From NCBI GenBank assembly GCA_017880705.1, contig JADGRS010000135.1, forward strand, positions 1-7,958: DNA of 7,958 nucleotides, written 5' to 3'. The notes under the pieces were generated by a model. That model did not search any database. It worked only from the letters and a program-made list of their open reading frames with translations, and was not told the origin of the DNA. This DNA is from Burkholderiales bacterium. GTDB taxonomy: Bacteria; Pseudomonadota; Gammaproteobacteria; Burkholderiales; Usitatibacteraceae. Position 1 is the stretch's first letter, and every line of letters begins with the position of its first letter. The position numbers and the translations under genes are program-made. Shown in pieces: positions 1 through 5,964 of the stretch.

Positions 1-2
1 TC

Positions 3-56
3 GTGAAGCATCTCGACCGCTGGCTCGGCTCGCGCCAGTTCTACCTGCGGGCATGA
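3..56 (+). CDS. 3' end of an unidentified upstream gene (partial)
   Basis: An open frame enters from the left edge and ends at a TGA at 54-56, giving a 17-residue tail, VKHLDRWLGSRQFYLRA. The frame is inferred mainly because its stop overlaps the ubiA start in the same ATGA arrangement seen at the next junction downstream. The tail is too short to assign a family and I do not recognise it. If real, it is the gene immediately before ubiA in the same operon. Confidence 0.45.
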   Translation: MKHLDRWLGSRQFYLRA

Positions 57-943
57 ACAGGGTCCTCGCGCGCGTCGACGCCTACGAGAAGCTGATGCGC
101 CTGCATCGGCCCATCGGCATCCTGCTGCTGCTGTGGCCGACGCTCTGGGCGCTGTGGCTCGCGGGCCACGGCGTGCCGCGTCCCGTCGTGCTGCTCCTCT
201 TCGTAGTGGGCACCGTGCTCATGCGCTCCGCGGGGTGCGCGCTCAACGACTACGCCGACAGCGAGTTCGATGCGCAGGTGGAGCGCACGCGCGAGCGGCC
301 CCTCGCCGCGGGGCTCATCCAGCCGTGGGAAGCGCTCGCGGTCGCCGTGGCGTGCGCGCTCCTGGCCTTCGCGATCGTGCTGAGGTTCAACGAGCTCACC
401 GTCAAGCTTTCCTTCGCGGCGCTCGCCGTCGCGGCGGTCTACCCGTTCCTCAAGCGCTTCTTCTGGATGCCGCAGGCGTGGCTCGGGATCGCGTTCGGAT
501 TCGGCATCCCGATGGCCTACGCGGCGCTGCAGAACGCGATACCGGGCGTCGCGTGGGCGCTGCTCGCGGCCAACGTCTTCTGGACCATCGCCTACGACAC
601 GGAATACGCGATGGTCGACCGGGACGACGACGCGAGGATCGGCATCAGGACGTCGGCCATCTTCTTCGGCAGGCGCGACGTCGCGGCGGTGATGGGCTGC
701 TACGCGCTCTTCATCGCGACGATGGCCGCGATCGGCGCGTGGCAGCGCTACGGTCCCTTCTATTTCGCGGGGCTCGGCCTCGCGTTCGCCATCTGTCTCG
801 CGCACTACCGCTGGATCCGCGGTCGCACGCGCGAGGGCTGCTTCAAGGCCTTCCTCGGAAACAACTGGGTCGGCGCCGCGGTCTTCCTCGGCATCGTTCT
901 CGACAACAGGCCGTGGCAGTCGCTGCAGCGATGGTTCCCATGA
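53..943 (+). CDS. ubiA: 4-hydroxybenzoate octaprenyltransferase UbiA
   Basis: This integral inner-membrane prenyltransferase attaches the polyprenyl tail to 4-hydroxybenzoate, the first membrane step of ubiquinone synthesis. The protein is 296 residues, close to the roughly 290 of E. coli UbiA. The N-terminal segment HRPIGILLLLWPTLWALW is typical of the family. The first aspartate-rich motif is N65-D66-Y67-A68-D69 with D73, followed by the conserved basic stretch RTRERPLAAG. The second is Y181-D182-T183-E184-Y185-A186 with D189, D191 and D192. These motifs bind the Mg2+-diphosphate of the prenyl donor. Hydrophobic segments run throughout, as expected for a multi-helix membrane protein. The start at 53 gives the usual short leader before the HRPIG segment and overlaps the upstream stop by 4 nt; no strong Shine-Dalgarno is visible, so coupling to the upstream gene is likely. 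The stop overlaps kefF. The identification is firm; prenyl chain length cannot be read from the sequence. Confidence 0.96.
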   Translation: MNRVLARVDAYEKLMRLHRPIGILLLLWPTLWALWLAGHGVPRPVVLLLFVVGTVLMRSAGCALNDYADSEFDAQVERTRERPLAAGLIQPWEALAVAVACALLAFAIVLRFNELTVKLSFAALAVAAVYPFLKRFFWMPQAWLGIAFGFGIPMAYAALQNAIPGVAWALLAANVFWTIAYDTEYAMVDRDDDARIGIRTSAIFFGRRDVAAVMGCYALFIATMAAIGAWQRYGPFYFAGLGLAFAICLAHYRWIRGRTREGCFKAFLGNNWVGAAVFLGIVLDNRPWQSLQRWFP

Positions 944-1485
944 TCCTCGTGATCCTCGCGCATCCGTATCCGCGCCGCTCGCGCGCGTGCGCCGCGCTCG
1001 TCGAAGCGATTCGCGACCTGCCCGAGGTCGAGATCCGCTCGCTCTACGACCTGTATCCGGACTTCGACGTCGACCGTGCCGCCGAGCAGGCGGCGCTCGC
1101 GCGCGCGCGCCTCGTGGTGTGGTTGCATCCGCTCTTCTGGTACACCGCCCCGGGCCTCATGAAGCACTGGTTCGACGAGGTGCTGGTGCGCGGCTTCGCT
1201 TACGGCCCCGGCGGAGACGCTCTCGCCGGCAAGGACGTGCTATGGGCGACGACGACGGGCGGCGACGAATGGGCATTCAGCGAGGCGGGCCGCCACCAGC
1301 GTCCCTTCGATGCCTTCGTCCCGGTGATCGAGCAGACGGCTCGCTTCTGCGGACTCAACTGGCTCGCGCCCTTCGTCGTGCACGGGGCCCACGAGATCCC
1401 CGACGAGGCGCTTCGCGACGCGGGACGCAGTCTTCGCGAGCGCCTCGTCGCGTGGCGCGCAACAGTGGAGACCCGCAATGCATGA
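940..1485 (+). CDS. kefF: KefF-like NAD(P)H quinone oxidoreductase, ancillary subunit of the Kef potassium efflux system
   Basis: This soluble flavodoxin-fold protein binds FMN, reduces electrophilic quinones, and in E. coli is needed for full activity of the KefC antiporter. The predicted protein is 181 residues (E. coli KefF is about 176). Family signatures are the N-terminal MILVILAHPYPRRSRA (FMN phosphate region), LYDLYPDFDVD at 35-45, WLHPLFWY at 61-68, the WFDEV and GFAYGPGG segments at 77-92, TTTGG at 104-108, and a late CGLNWL stretch, all close to the E. coli protein as I recall it. The ATG at 940 is chosen because it yields the family N-terminus and overlaps the ubiA stop as ATGA; an in-frame ATG at 931 would add only Met-Val-Pro. 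The open frame extends far upstream, but that part is a shadow of ubiA. The end overlaps kefC by 8 nt, as expected for partners made together. Confidence 0.93.
   Translation: MILVILAHPYPRRSRACAALVEAIRDLPEVEIRSLYDLYPDFDVDRAAEQAALARARLVVWLHPLFWYTAPGLMKHWFDEVLVRGFAYGPGGDALAGKDVLWATTTGGDEWAFSEAGRHQRPFDAFVPVIEQTARFCGLNWLAPFVVHGAHEIPDEALRDAGRSLRERLVAWRATVETRNA
1467..1470 (+). promoter_or_regulatory. Shine-Dalgarno site for kefC
   Basis: GGAG lies 7 nt before the ATG at 1478, inside the last codons of kefF. It supports that start and allows kefC to be translated by re-initiating or newly recruited ribosomes. Confidence 0.6.
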
Positions 1486-3256
1486 GGCCTTGATCTTCCT
1501 CGCCGCGGCCGTGATCTGCGTGCCGATCGCGGCGCGGCTCGGGCTGGGCTCGGTCCTCGGCTATCTCATCGCCGGCGTCGCCATCGGTCCGTGGGGGTTC
1601 GGCTTCATCGGCGACGTCGACTCGACGCAGAACCTCGCCGAGCTCGGCGTGGTTCTGATGCTCTTCGTGATCGGCCTCGAGCTCGAGCCGAAACGGCTCG
1701 GGTCGATGCGCGCCACTGTGTTCGGCGGCGGCTCGCTCCAATTGGCCATGAGCGGCGCGGTGCTGATGGGCGCGCTCATGGCGCTCGGCCTCGTGTGGCA
1801 GGCCGCCCTCGCCGGCGGGCTCGCGCTGGCGCTCTCGTCCACGGCGATCTCGACCCAGGCGATGACCGAGCGCGGCGAGCTCGACACGCCCACGGGCCGC
1901 GCCGCCTTCGGCATCCTCCTCTTCCAGGACATCGCCGCGATTCCGCTCATCGCGCTCGTGCCGCTCCTCGCGCGCGTCGAGACGCCGGGAGGCAATCCGC
2001 TTTGGATGCGCGTGGGGCTCGCAGTCGCGGCCATCGCGGGCGTGGTGGTCCTGGGACGCTACTTCATCCGCCCGGCGCTGCGGCTCATCGCGCGCGTCGA
2101 CGTCCGCGAGCTCTTCACGGCGTTCGCGCTGCTGCTGGTGATCGGCGTGGCGGAGCTCATGTCGCTCGCCGGCCTTTCGATGGCGATGGGCGCGTTCCTC
2201 GCAGGCGTGCTCCTCGCGAGCTCGGAATTCCGCCACGCGCTCGAGAGCGACATCGAGCCGTTCAAGGGCCTGCTCCTCGGCCTCTTCTTCATCTCGGTGG
2301 GAATGACCATCGACTTTGGCCTCCTCGCAAGCCGTCCCGCCGCGGTGCTGCTGCTGGTCGCGGGCTTCGTCGCGCTCAAGTTCGCCTCGCTCTGGGCGGT
2401 GGCGCGCCTGCTCGACATCTGCCGCGAGCGCTGGCTCTTCGCGGCACTCCTCGCGCAGGGCGGCGAATTCGCCTTCGTCGTGTTCGGCGTGGCGCGCGAG
2501 TCGAAGCTCTTCTCCGCGGAGTGGGAGGCCCTCCTCACCATCACCGTCGCCCTGTCGATGGCACTCACGCCGCTGCTCCTGCTGCTGCACGACCGCCTCA
2601 CGGCGCGCGGCACGAAGATCGAGCGCGCGGCGGACACCATCGACGCGCAGGCGCCCGTCATCATCGCGGGTTTCGGCCGCTTCGGGCAGATCGTGGGCCG
2701 GCTCCTCCTCGCCAACGACATTCGCGCGGTAGTGCTCGACCACGATCCCGACCAGGTGGAGTCGTTACGCAAATTCGGCTACCGGGTGTTCTACGGCGAC
2801 GCGACGCGCCTCGATCTCCTCGAGGCGGCGGGCGCGCGACGGGCACGGCTCCTGGTGAACGCGATCGACGACGTCGAGTCGAGCATCGCCCTGGTCGACC
2901 GCGTACGCGCCAACTTTCCGGACCTGCCGATCGTGAGCCGCGCGCGCAACGTATCGCACTACTTCGAGCTGAAGCTGCGCGGCGTCGAGGTCGCCGAGCG
3001 CGAGACATTCGAGGCGGCGCTGCGCGTGGGACGCTCGGCGCTCGAACGCCTCGGCATCGACCGCTTCCGCGCGCGCGAGCTTGCCGATGCGTTCCGGCGG
3101 CACAATATCGCGAGCGTCGATGCGACGCTGCCGTTCTACCAGGACGAGGCGCGGCGCATGTCGATGGCCAAGCAGGGGCGCGAGGAGCTCGAGCAGCAGT
3201 TCGCCCGCGACCGCGAGCGGTTCGAACGGGAGCACGGAGGCGCGGGATGGAAATAG
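1478..3256 (+). CDS. kefC: Glutathione-gated potassium/proton antiporter KefC
   Basis: This inner-membrane antiporter releases K+ and takes up H+ when glutathione adducts of electrophiles bind its cytoplasmic domain, acidifying and protecting the cell. At 592 residues it is slightly shorter than E. coli KefB/KefC (about 600-620). Residues 1-370 form a CPA2-type transporter domain with many hydrophobic helices and the conserved Q150-D151 pair. The cytoplasmic loop H253-ALESDIEPF-K263 matches the regulatory HALESDIEPF loop known from KefC. A linker leads to an RCK/KTN domain starting near 393, with the nucleotide-binding glycines G398-F-G-R-F-G403. The glutathione-site region is well kept: S487-R-A-R-N491, then ERETFEAALRVGR and F539-R-R-H-N543. 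This separates it from generic CPA2 exchangers. The tail (about 565-592) is charged and probably helical. Relative to E. coli KefC, the end is short. The start is set by GGAG at 1467 and by overlap with kefF. KefB is the nearest alternative name; adjacency to kefF favours KefC. Confidence 0.93.
   Translation: MHEALIFLAAAVICVPIAARLGLGSVLGYLIAGVAIGPWGFGFIGDVDSTQNLAELGVVLMLFVIGLELEPKRLGSMRATVFGGGSLQLAMSGAVLMGALMALGLVWQAALAGGLALALSSTAISTQAMTERGELDTPTGRAAFGILLFQDIAAIPLIALVPLLARVETPGGNPLWMRVGLAVAAIAGVVVLGRYFIRPALRLIARVDVRELFTAFALLLVIGVAELMSLAGLSMAMGAFLAGVLLASSEFRHALESDIEPFKGLLLGLFFISVGMTIDFGLLASRPAAVLLLVAGFVALKFASLWAVARLLDICRERWLFAALLAQGGEFAFVVFGVARESKLFSAEWEALLTITVALSMALTPLLLLLHDRLTARGTKIERAADTIDAQAPVIIAGFGRFGQIVGRLLLANDIRAVVLDHDPDQVESLRKFGYRVFYGDATRLDLLEAAGARRARLLVNAIDDVESSIALVDRVRANFPDLPIVSRARNVSHYFELKLRGVEVAERETFEAALRVGRSALERLGIDRFRARELADAFRRHNIASVDATLPFYQDEARRMSMAKQGREELEQQFARDRERFEREHGGAGWK
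3236..3240 (+). promoter_or_regulatory. Shine-Dalgarno site for the YHS lipoprotein gene
   Basis: A strong GGAGG sits 6 nt before the ATG at 3247, inside the end of kefC. It decides the start of the next gene even though the two genes overlap by 10 nt. Confidence 0.7.
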
Positions 3257-3972
3257 CGGCGAGGCACGAGGCGCGAGGCGCGGGAAGAAGCGTCCCTGTG
3301 TATGCGATCGCGGCCATTGCGCTCGGATTGGCGGGCTGCGGGACCACGCACGCCACGATCGAGACGAGCCGCGGCGAGCAGCTCATGCTCCTGGGTTATG
3401 ACCCGGTCGGTTGCTTCTCCGACGGCAAGCCGGTGCGCGGCACCCATACGATCAGCGCCGCGCGCGAAGGCCGCACCTATTACTTCGCGTCCCGGGAGCA
3501 CCGCAGCGCCTTCGCGGCTTCGCCGGCGAAGTACGAGCCGCAGTACGGCGGCTTTTGCTCCAACGGCGCGCCCTACGGCGTGAAGATGGGCAGCGACCCC
3601 ACGCAGTTCGAGATTCGCGACGGCCGCCTCTTCATCTTCGGCGACGTCCTGGGCCGCGAGCAGTGGCTCCTCGACGAGAAGGACAACATCGCCCACGCCG
3701 ACGCGCTGTGGCCCTCGATCGAGGACAAGGGCTGGCGCACGCAAAGCCTCAAGGCGTGGCTATTCAAGGTCCCGTGGTATCGCGACGGCCAGGGCCTCAT
3801 GGTCCGCTGGCGCGAGCAGCATCCCGGGCAGGAGCTCCACTACGACACCGGAGGGGCGCTGAACAACGTGCTCTTCAAGTATCCGGGATGGCGCGCGCGG
3901 GAGGGCTATGGCCAGGAGCGCCTCGGTGTCCCCGGCGAGGCCGACGATCCTCTTCTTGCCGCGTCGCGCTAG
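3247..3972 (+). CDS. YHS-domain lipoprotein of unknown function
   Basis: The predicted product is 241 residues. Residues 15-30 form a hydrophobic signal ending in the lipobox L28-A29-G30-C31, so it is probably a lipid-anchored periplasmic protein. A YHS-family domain follows: G50-Y51-D52-P53-V54, SDGKPVRG at 58-65, a YYFAS strand at 78-82, then YGGFC at 100-104. The next part, with FEIRDGRLFIF and DNIAHADALWP (146-156), matches the longer YHS-domain (seleno)protein group. Residues 157-241 are an extra tryptophan- and tyrosine-rich tail that I do not recognise. C56 occupies a place where relatives, as I recall them, usually have a tyrosine (GYDPVAYF). YHS domains are often linked to metal or copper handling, but nothing here proves binding. 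The start rests on the GGAGG at 3236. The gene overlaps kefC by 10 nt and closes the run of coupled genes, so it should be co-expressed with kefFC. Family confidence is good; the role is unknown. Confidence 0.82.
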   Translation: MEIAARHEARGAGRSVPVYAIAAIALGLAGCGTTHATIETSRGEQLMLLGYDPVGCFSDGKPVRGTHTISAAREGRTYYFASREHRSAFAASPAKYEPQYGGFCSNGAPYGVKMGSDPTQFEIRDGRLFIFGDVLGREQWLLDEKDNIAHADALWPSIEDKGWRTQSLKAWLFKVPWYRDGQGLMVRWREQHPGQELHYDTGGALNNVLFKYPGWRAREGYGQERLGVPGEADDPLLAASR

Positions 3973-4000
3973 CTGGCTCGCTTCGCTGCTCAAGACGATC

Positions 4001-4040
4001 ACATGGAGAACACGGAGGTTCCACGGAGAACCACGGAGAA
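4001..4040. repeat. Four tandem 10-bp units in the left arm
   Basis: Four consecutive 10-mers read ACATGGAGAA, CACGGAGGTT, CCACGGAGAA and CCACGGAGAA. The last two are identical. The right arm (about 4104-4142) carries the complementary CTCCGTG cores at the same 10-nt spacing. The period is close to one turn of the DNA helix. Confidence 0.8.
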
Positions 4041-4066
4041 ATGACCTTGAAGGTGAAATGTAGGAT

Positions 4067-4078
4067 CATGGATCCATG
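4067..4078. repeat. 12-bp perfect palindrome at the centre of the repeat element
   Basis: CATGGATCCATG is its own reverse complement and lies in the 60-nt spacer between the two arms. It could extend cruciform or hairpin folding at the tip of the structure, or be a protein-binding site. The sequence alone does not decide between these. Confidence 0.6.
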
Positions 4079-4156
4079 GGCGTGGTCGACATACGATCCA
4101 GCATTCTCCGTGTCCTCCGTGGAACCTCCGTGTTCTCCGTGTGATCGTCTTGAACC

Positions 4157-5428
4157 ATGAGCAAGACTGATACGTGGCTGGTAGCCGGCGTAAGAACGCC
4201 CTTCGCGAGGGTCGACGGCGCGCTGCGCGCCTGCGATGCGCTCGCGCTCTCGGTTCCGGTGGCCAAGGCGATGGCGGCGCAGCTGCCCGCGGGCGAGCGC
4301 CCCGATCTCGTCGTGTGGGGCACCGTCGTGCCGAACCTCGGATGGAGCAACATCGCCCGCGAGCTCGTGGTGATGGCGGGCATCGATCCTTCGACGCCGG
4401 CGTTCTCGACGGTGCTCGCATGCTCGACCAGCATGGTCGCGGTGTTCGAGGCGGCGGGAATGCTGCGCGAGGACCTGGCGCTCGCGCTGTGCGGCGGAAC
4501 GGAGAGCATGAGCCGCGTGCAGATCGGGCTGCGCCAGGGCTTCTCCGACTGGCTGCGCCGCTTCAGCCAGTCCCGCACCTTCGGGGAGCGCATCGATCGC
4601 CTTGGCCAGTTCCACTGGAAGGATTTCGGCCTGCACGTGCCGGCGGTGAGGAATCTCGCCACGGGCAAGAGCATGGGCGAGCACTGCGAGGAGATGGCCA
4701 AGCAGTGGAAGATCGCGCGCTCCGACCAGGACCGCATCGCGCTGCAATCGCACCAGCGGGCGGTAGCCGCGATGGCGGCGGGATTCTTCGACGATCTAGT
4801 GATCGCCGTGGACGGCGTGGCGAAGGACGGCGTTCCGCGCGCCGACAGCACCGCGGAAAGGCTCGCGAGCCTGAAGCCCGCCTTCGATCGAACGAGCGGC
4901 CAGGGCACCATCACTGCGGGCAACGCTTCAGCGCTCACCGACGGCGCCGCGGGAATCTGGGTCGCGAACGACGCGGGAGTCGCGCGCATGCTATCCAATC
5001 GTGCCCGGGCCCGCTTGGTCGACTCGGAGATCGCCGCGGTCGACATCTTCCACGAGGGCCTGCTGATGGCGCCCGCCTACGCGATTCCGCGCCTGCTCGC
5101 GCGCAACGGCCTCACGCTCGGCGCGATCGACCTCTGGGAGATCCATGAAGCGTTCGCGGCGCAGGTGCTGTGCAACGTCGCGGCGATCGAGAGCGAGGAT
5201 TTCTTGCGCGAGAAGGTGCGCATCGACGCGCATCTCGGGAAATTCCCGTGGGAGCGCCTGAATCCGAACGGCGGCAGCATCGCCATCGGGCACCCGTTCG
5301 GCGCGACCGGCGCGCGCATCCTTTCCCAGGCGGTGAAGGAGCTTGCCGCGATGGGGCCCGGCAAGCGCGCCGTTGTATCGATCTGCGCCGACGGCGGAGT
5401 CGGCACCGTGGCGCTGCTCGCGAGCTGA
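4157..5428 (+). CDS. FadI-like thiolase (acetyl-CoA acyltransferase family)
   Basis: Thiolases cleave 3-ketoacyl-CoA with CoA, or condense two acyl-CoAs in reverse, using an acyl-cysteine intermediate. The protein is 423 residues (E. coli FadI is about 436). The nucleophile is C89 in VLACSTSMVAV. The usual later motifs are present: GGTESMS at about 114-120, EIHEAFA with H330, NPNGGSIAIGHPFGATG with H379, and CADGGVG with C410. The middle segment GKSMGEHCEEMAKQW resembles the FadI subgroup. The residues after the nucleophile are STS rather than the ASG common in degradative thiolases, so substrate range may differ. No hydratase/dehydrogenase partner (FadJ) lies within the window; the neighbours are a repeat element and a convergent Ehr-like cluster, so the pathway is not indicated. 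The ATG at 4157 is the natural start but lacks a Shine-Dalgarno sequence, because the palindromic repeat ends 3 nt upstream. The catalytic class is firm; the exact substrate is not. Confidence 0.92.
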   Translation: MSKTDTWLVAGVRTPFARVDGALRACDALALSVPVAKAMAAQLPAGERPDLVVWGTVVPNLGWSNIARELVVMAGIDPSTPAFSTVLACSTSMVAVFEAAGMLREDLALALCGGTESMSRVQIGLRQGFSDWLRRFSQSRTFGERIDRLGQFHWKDFGLHVPAVRNLATGKSMGEHCEEMAKQWKIARSDQDRIALQSHQRAVAAMAAGFFDDLVIAVDGVAKDGVPRADSTAERLASLKPAFDRTSGQGTITAGNASALTDGAAGIWVANDAGVARMLSNRARARLVDSEIAAVDIFHEGLLMAPAYAIPRLLARNGLTLGAIDLWEIHEAFAAQVLCNVAAIESEDFLREKVRIDAHLGKFPWERLNPNGGSIAIGHPFGATGARILSQAVKELAAMGPGKRAVVSICADGGVGTVALLAS

Positions 5429-5431
5429 TCG

Positions 5432-5500
5432 CTGCGGATTGCCGTGCCCTAGGCGGCGCGGGCCGCGATCGCGGTGAGAATTCCCTGCAGGATTGCCGTG
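5432..5500. repeat. Short near-direct repeat spanning the 3' end of the hyfI-like gene
   Basis: CTGCGGATTGCCGTG at 5432-5446 recurs as CTGCAGGATTGCCGTG at 5485-5500, with one inserted base. The first copy is in the 20-nt gap between convergent genes and the second is inside the hyfI-like gene. It may be a small local duplication; chance is possible in GC-rich DNA. No convincing terminator is visible in the gap (5429-5448). Confidence 0.4.
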
Positions 5501-5964
5501 GGCGGCGGCGGACAGCCGGGCACGACCACGTCGACGGGGATCACGTTCGCGACGCCGCCGCACGTGGCGTAGCCCGTGCCGAATATCCCCCCATCGCGGC
5601 CGCAGTCGCCCACGGCCACCACGAGCTTCGGATCGGGCATCGCCTCGTACGCGATGCGCAGCGCCTGCTCCATGTTGCGCGACACCGGCCCCGTGACGAG
5701 CAGCATGTCGGCATGGCGCGGGCTCGCGGCGAACTTGATGCCCATCCCCTCGAGGTTGTAGTACGGATTGTTGAGCGCGTTCAGCTCGATCTCGCATCCG
5801 TTGCACGATCCCGCGTCCACCTGGCGGATCACGAGCGCGCGACCGAGGATTGCGAGGATCTCCCGCTGGATCGTCGCCGCGCGCACGCGCCACTCTTCGT
5901 TGGCGCGGGGGGGCTTCTCGCTCACCACGCCGGTCTTCAGGATCTTCAGCAGGATCGGAATCAT
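5449..5964 (-). CDS. HyfI/HycG/NuoB-like iron-sulfur small subunit of an Ehr-type complex
   Basis: This is the electron-transferring small subunit of a group 4 hydrogenase/complex-I-like enzyme. It sits on the cytoplasmic side of the membrane and holds one [4Fe-4S] cluster near the large subunit. The protein is 171 residues. All four expected ligands are present: C54 and C57 in GSCNGCEIEL, C121 in GDCGRDGGIFG, and C151 in VPGCPPPP. An additional cysteine, C135, is not a standard ligand. CNGCEIE matches the HycG/HyfI branch rather than NuoB, which has adjacent cysteines. The start at 5964 overlaps the stop of the hyfG-like gene (TGATG), with a weak GGGGTGG about 7 nt upstream. The frame is open further upstream, but that part overlaps the hyfG-like gene and looks like its shadow. 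The gene is last in its operon and converges on the thiolase gene. Retained cysteines show the complex still moves electrons although its large subunit has lost the nickel-iron site. Confidence 0.9.
   Translation of the reverse strand: MIPILLKILKTGVVSEKPPRANEEWRVRAATIQREILAILGRALVIRQVDAGSCNGCEIELNALNNPYYNLEGMGIKFAASPRHADMLLVTGPVSRNMEQALRIAYEAMPDPKLVVAVGDCGRDGGIFGTGYATCGGVANVIPVDVVVPGCPPPPTAILQGILTAIAARAA

Larger units (their letters stand above)
3990..4153. repeat. Large imperfect palindromic repeat element with 10-bp ACGGAG units
   Basis: The gap between the lipoprotein and thiolase genes (3973-4156) holds no credible gene and is dominated by this element. A left arm (3990-4042) and a right arm (4103-4153) are reverse complements. 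The outer 39 bp (3990-4028 against 4115-4153) differ at one position only (T4004 in place of C), and the inner part pairs less well. The arms carry repeated ACGGAG cores. The 60-nt centre has its own 12-bp palindrome. Similar ACGGAGAACACGGAGG-type sequences are, to my knowledge, dispersed in many bacterial genomes, so this is probably one copy of a dispersed palindromic family. No transposase is present. It could fold as a long hairpin in RNA from either strand, but no T-tract follows, so a terminator role is unproven. Confidence 0.85.

Noticed and set aside
1355..2743. Long minus-strand open frame opposite kefC (462 codons)
   Set aside because: It lies antisense to a clearly conserved kefC. 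Its translation is dominated by Arg, Glu, His and Ala with no recognisable domain, as expected from the complement of GC-rich codons.
3412..3414. Selenocysteine in the YHS protein
   Set aside because: Some family members are annotated as (seleno)proteins, but the gene has ordinary TGC cysteine codons at residues 56 and 104 and no in-frame TGA, so there is no sign of selenocysteine here.
4047..4097. Sigma-70-like promoter (TTGAAG, TACGAT) inside the repeat centre
   Set aside because: The two elements are about 39 nt apart, far from the usual 16-18 nt, and no other -35 partner sits at the right distance. I could not support a promoter call.
4001..4142. Possible CRISPR array
   Set aside because: The 10-bp units are contiguous without unique spacers and are arranged as inverted arms. 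No cas genes are present.
3990..4153. Rho-independent terminator for the lipoprotein gene
   Set aside because: The hairpin is very long with a 60-nt centre and no T-run follows the right arm. The structure does not fit a normal intrinsic terminator, although it could still hinder transcription.
3875..4753. Minus-strand open frames crossing the palindromic repeat and thiolase
   Set aside because: Their HGEHGGSTE-type peptide is just the translated ACGGAG repeat, and the remainder is a shadow of the thiolase gene. Such peptides are a common false gene call.
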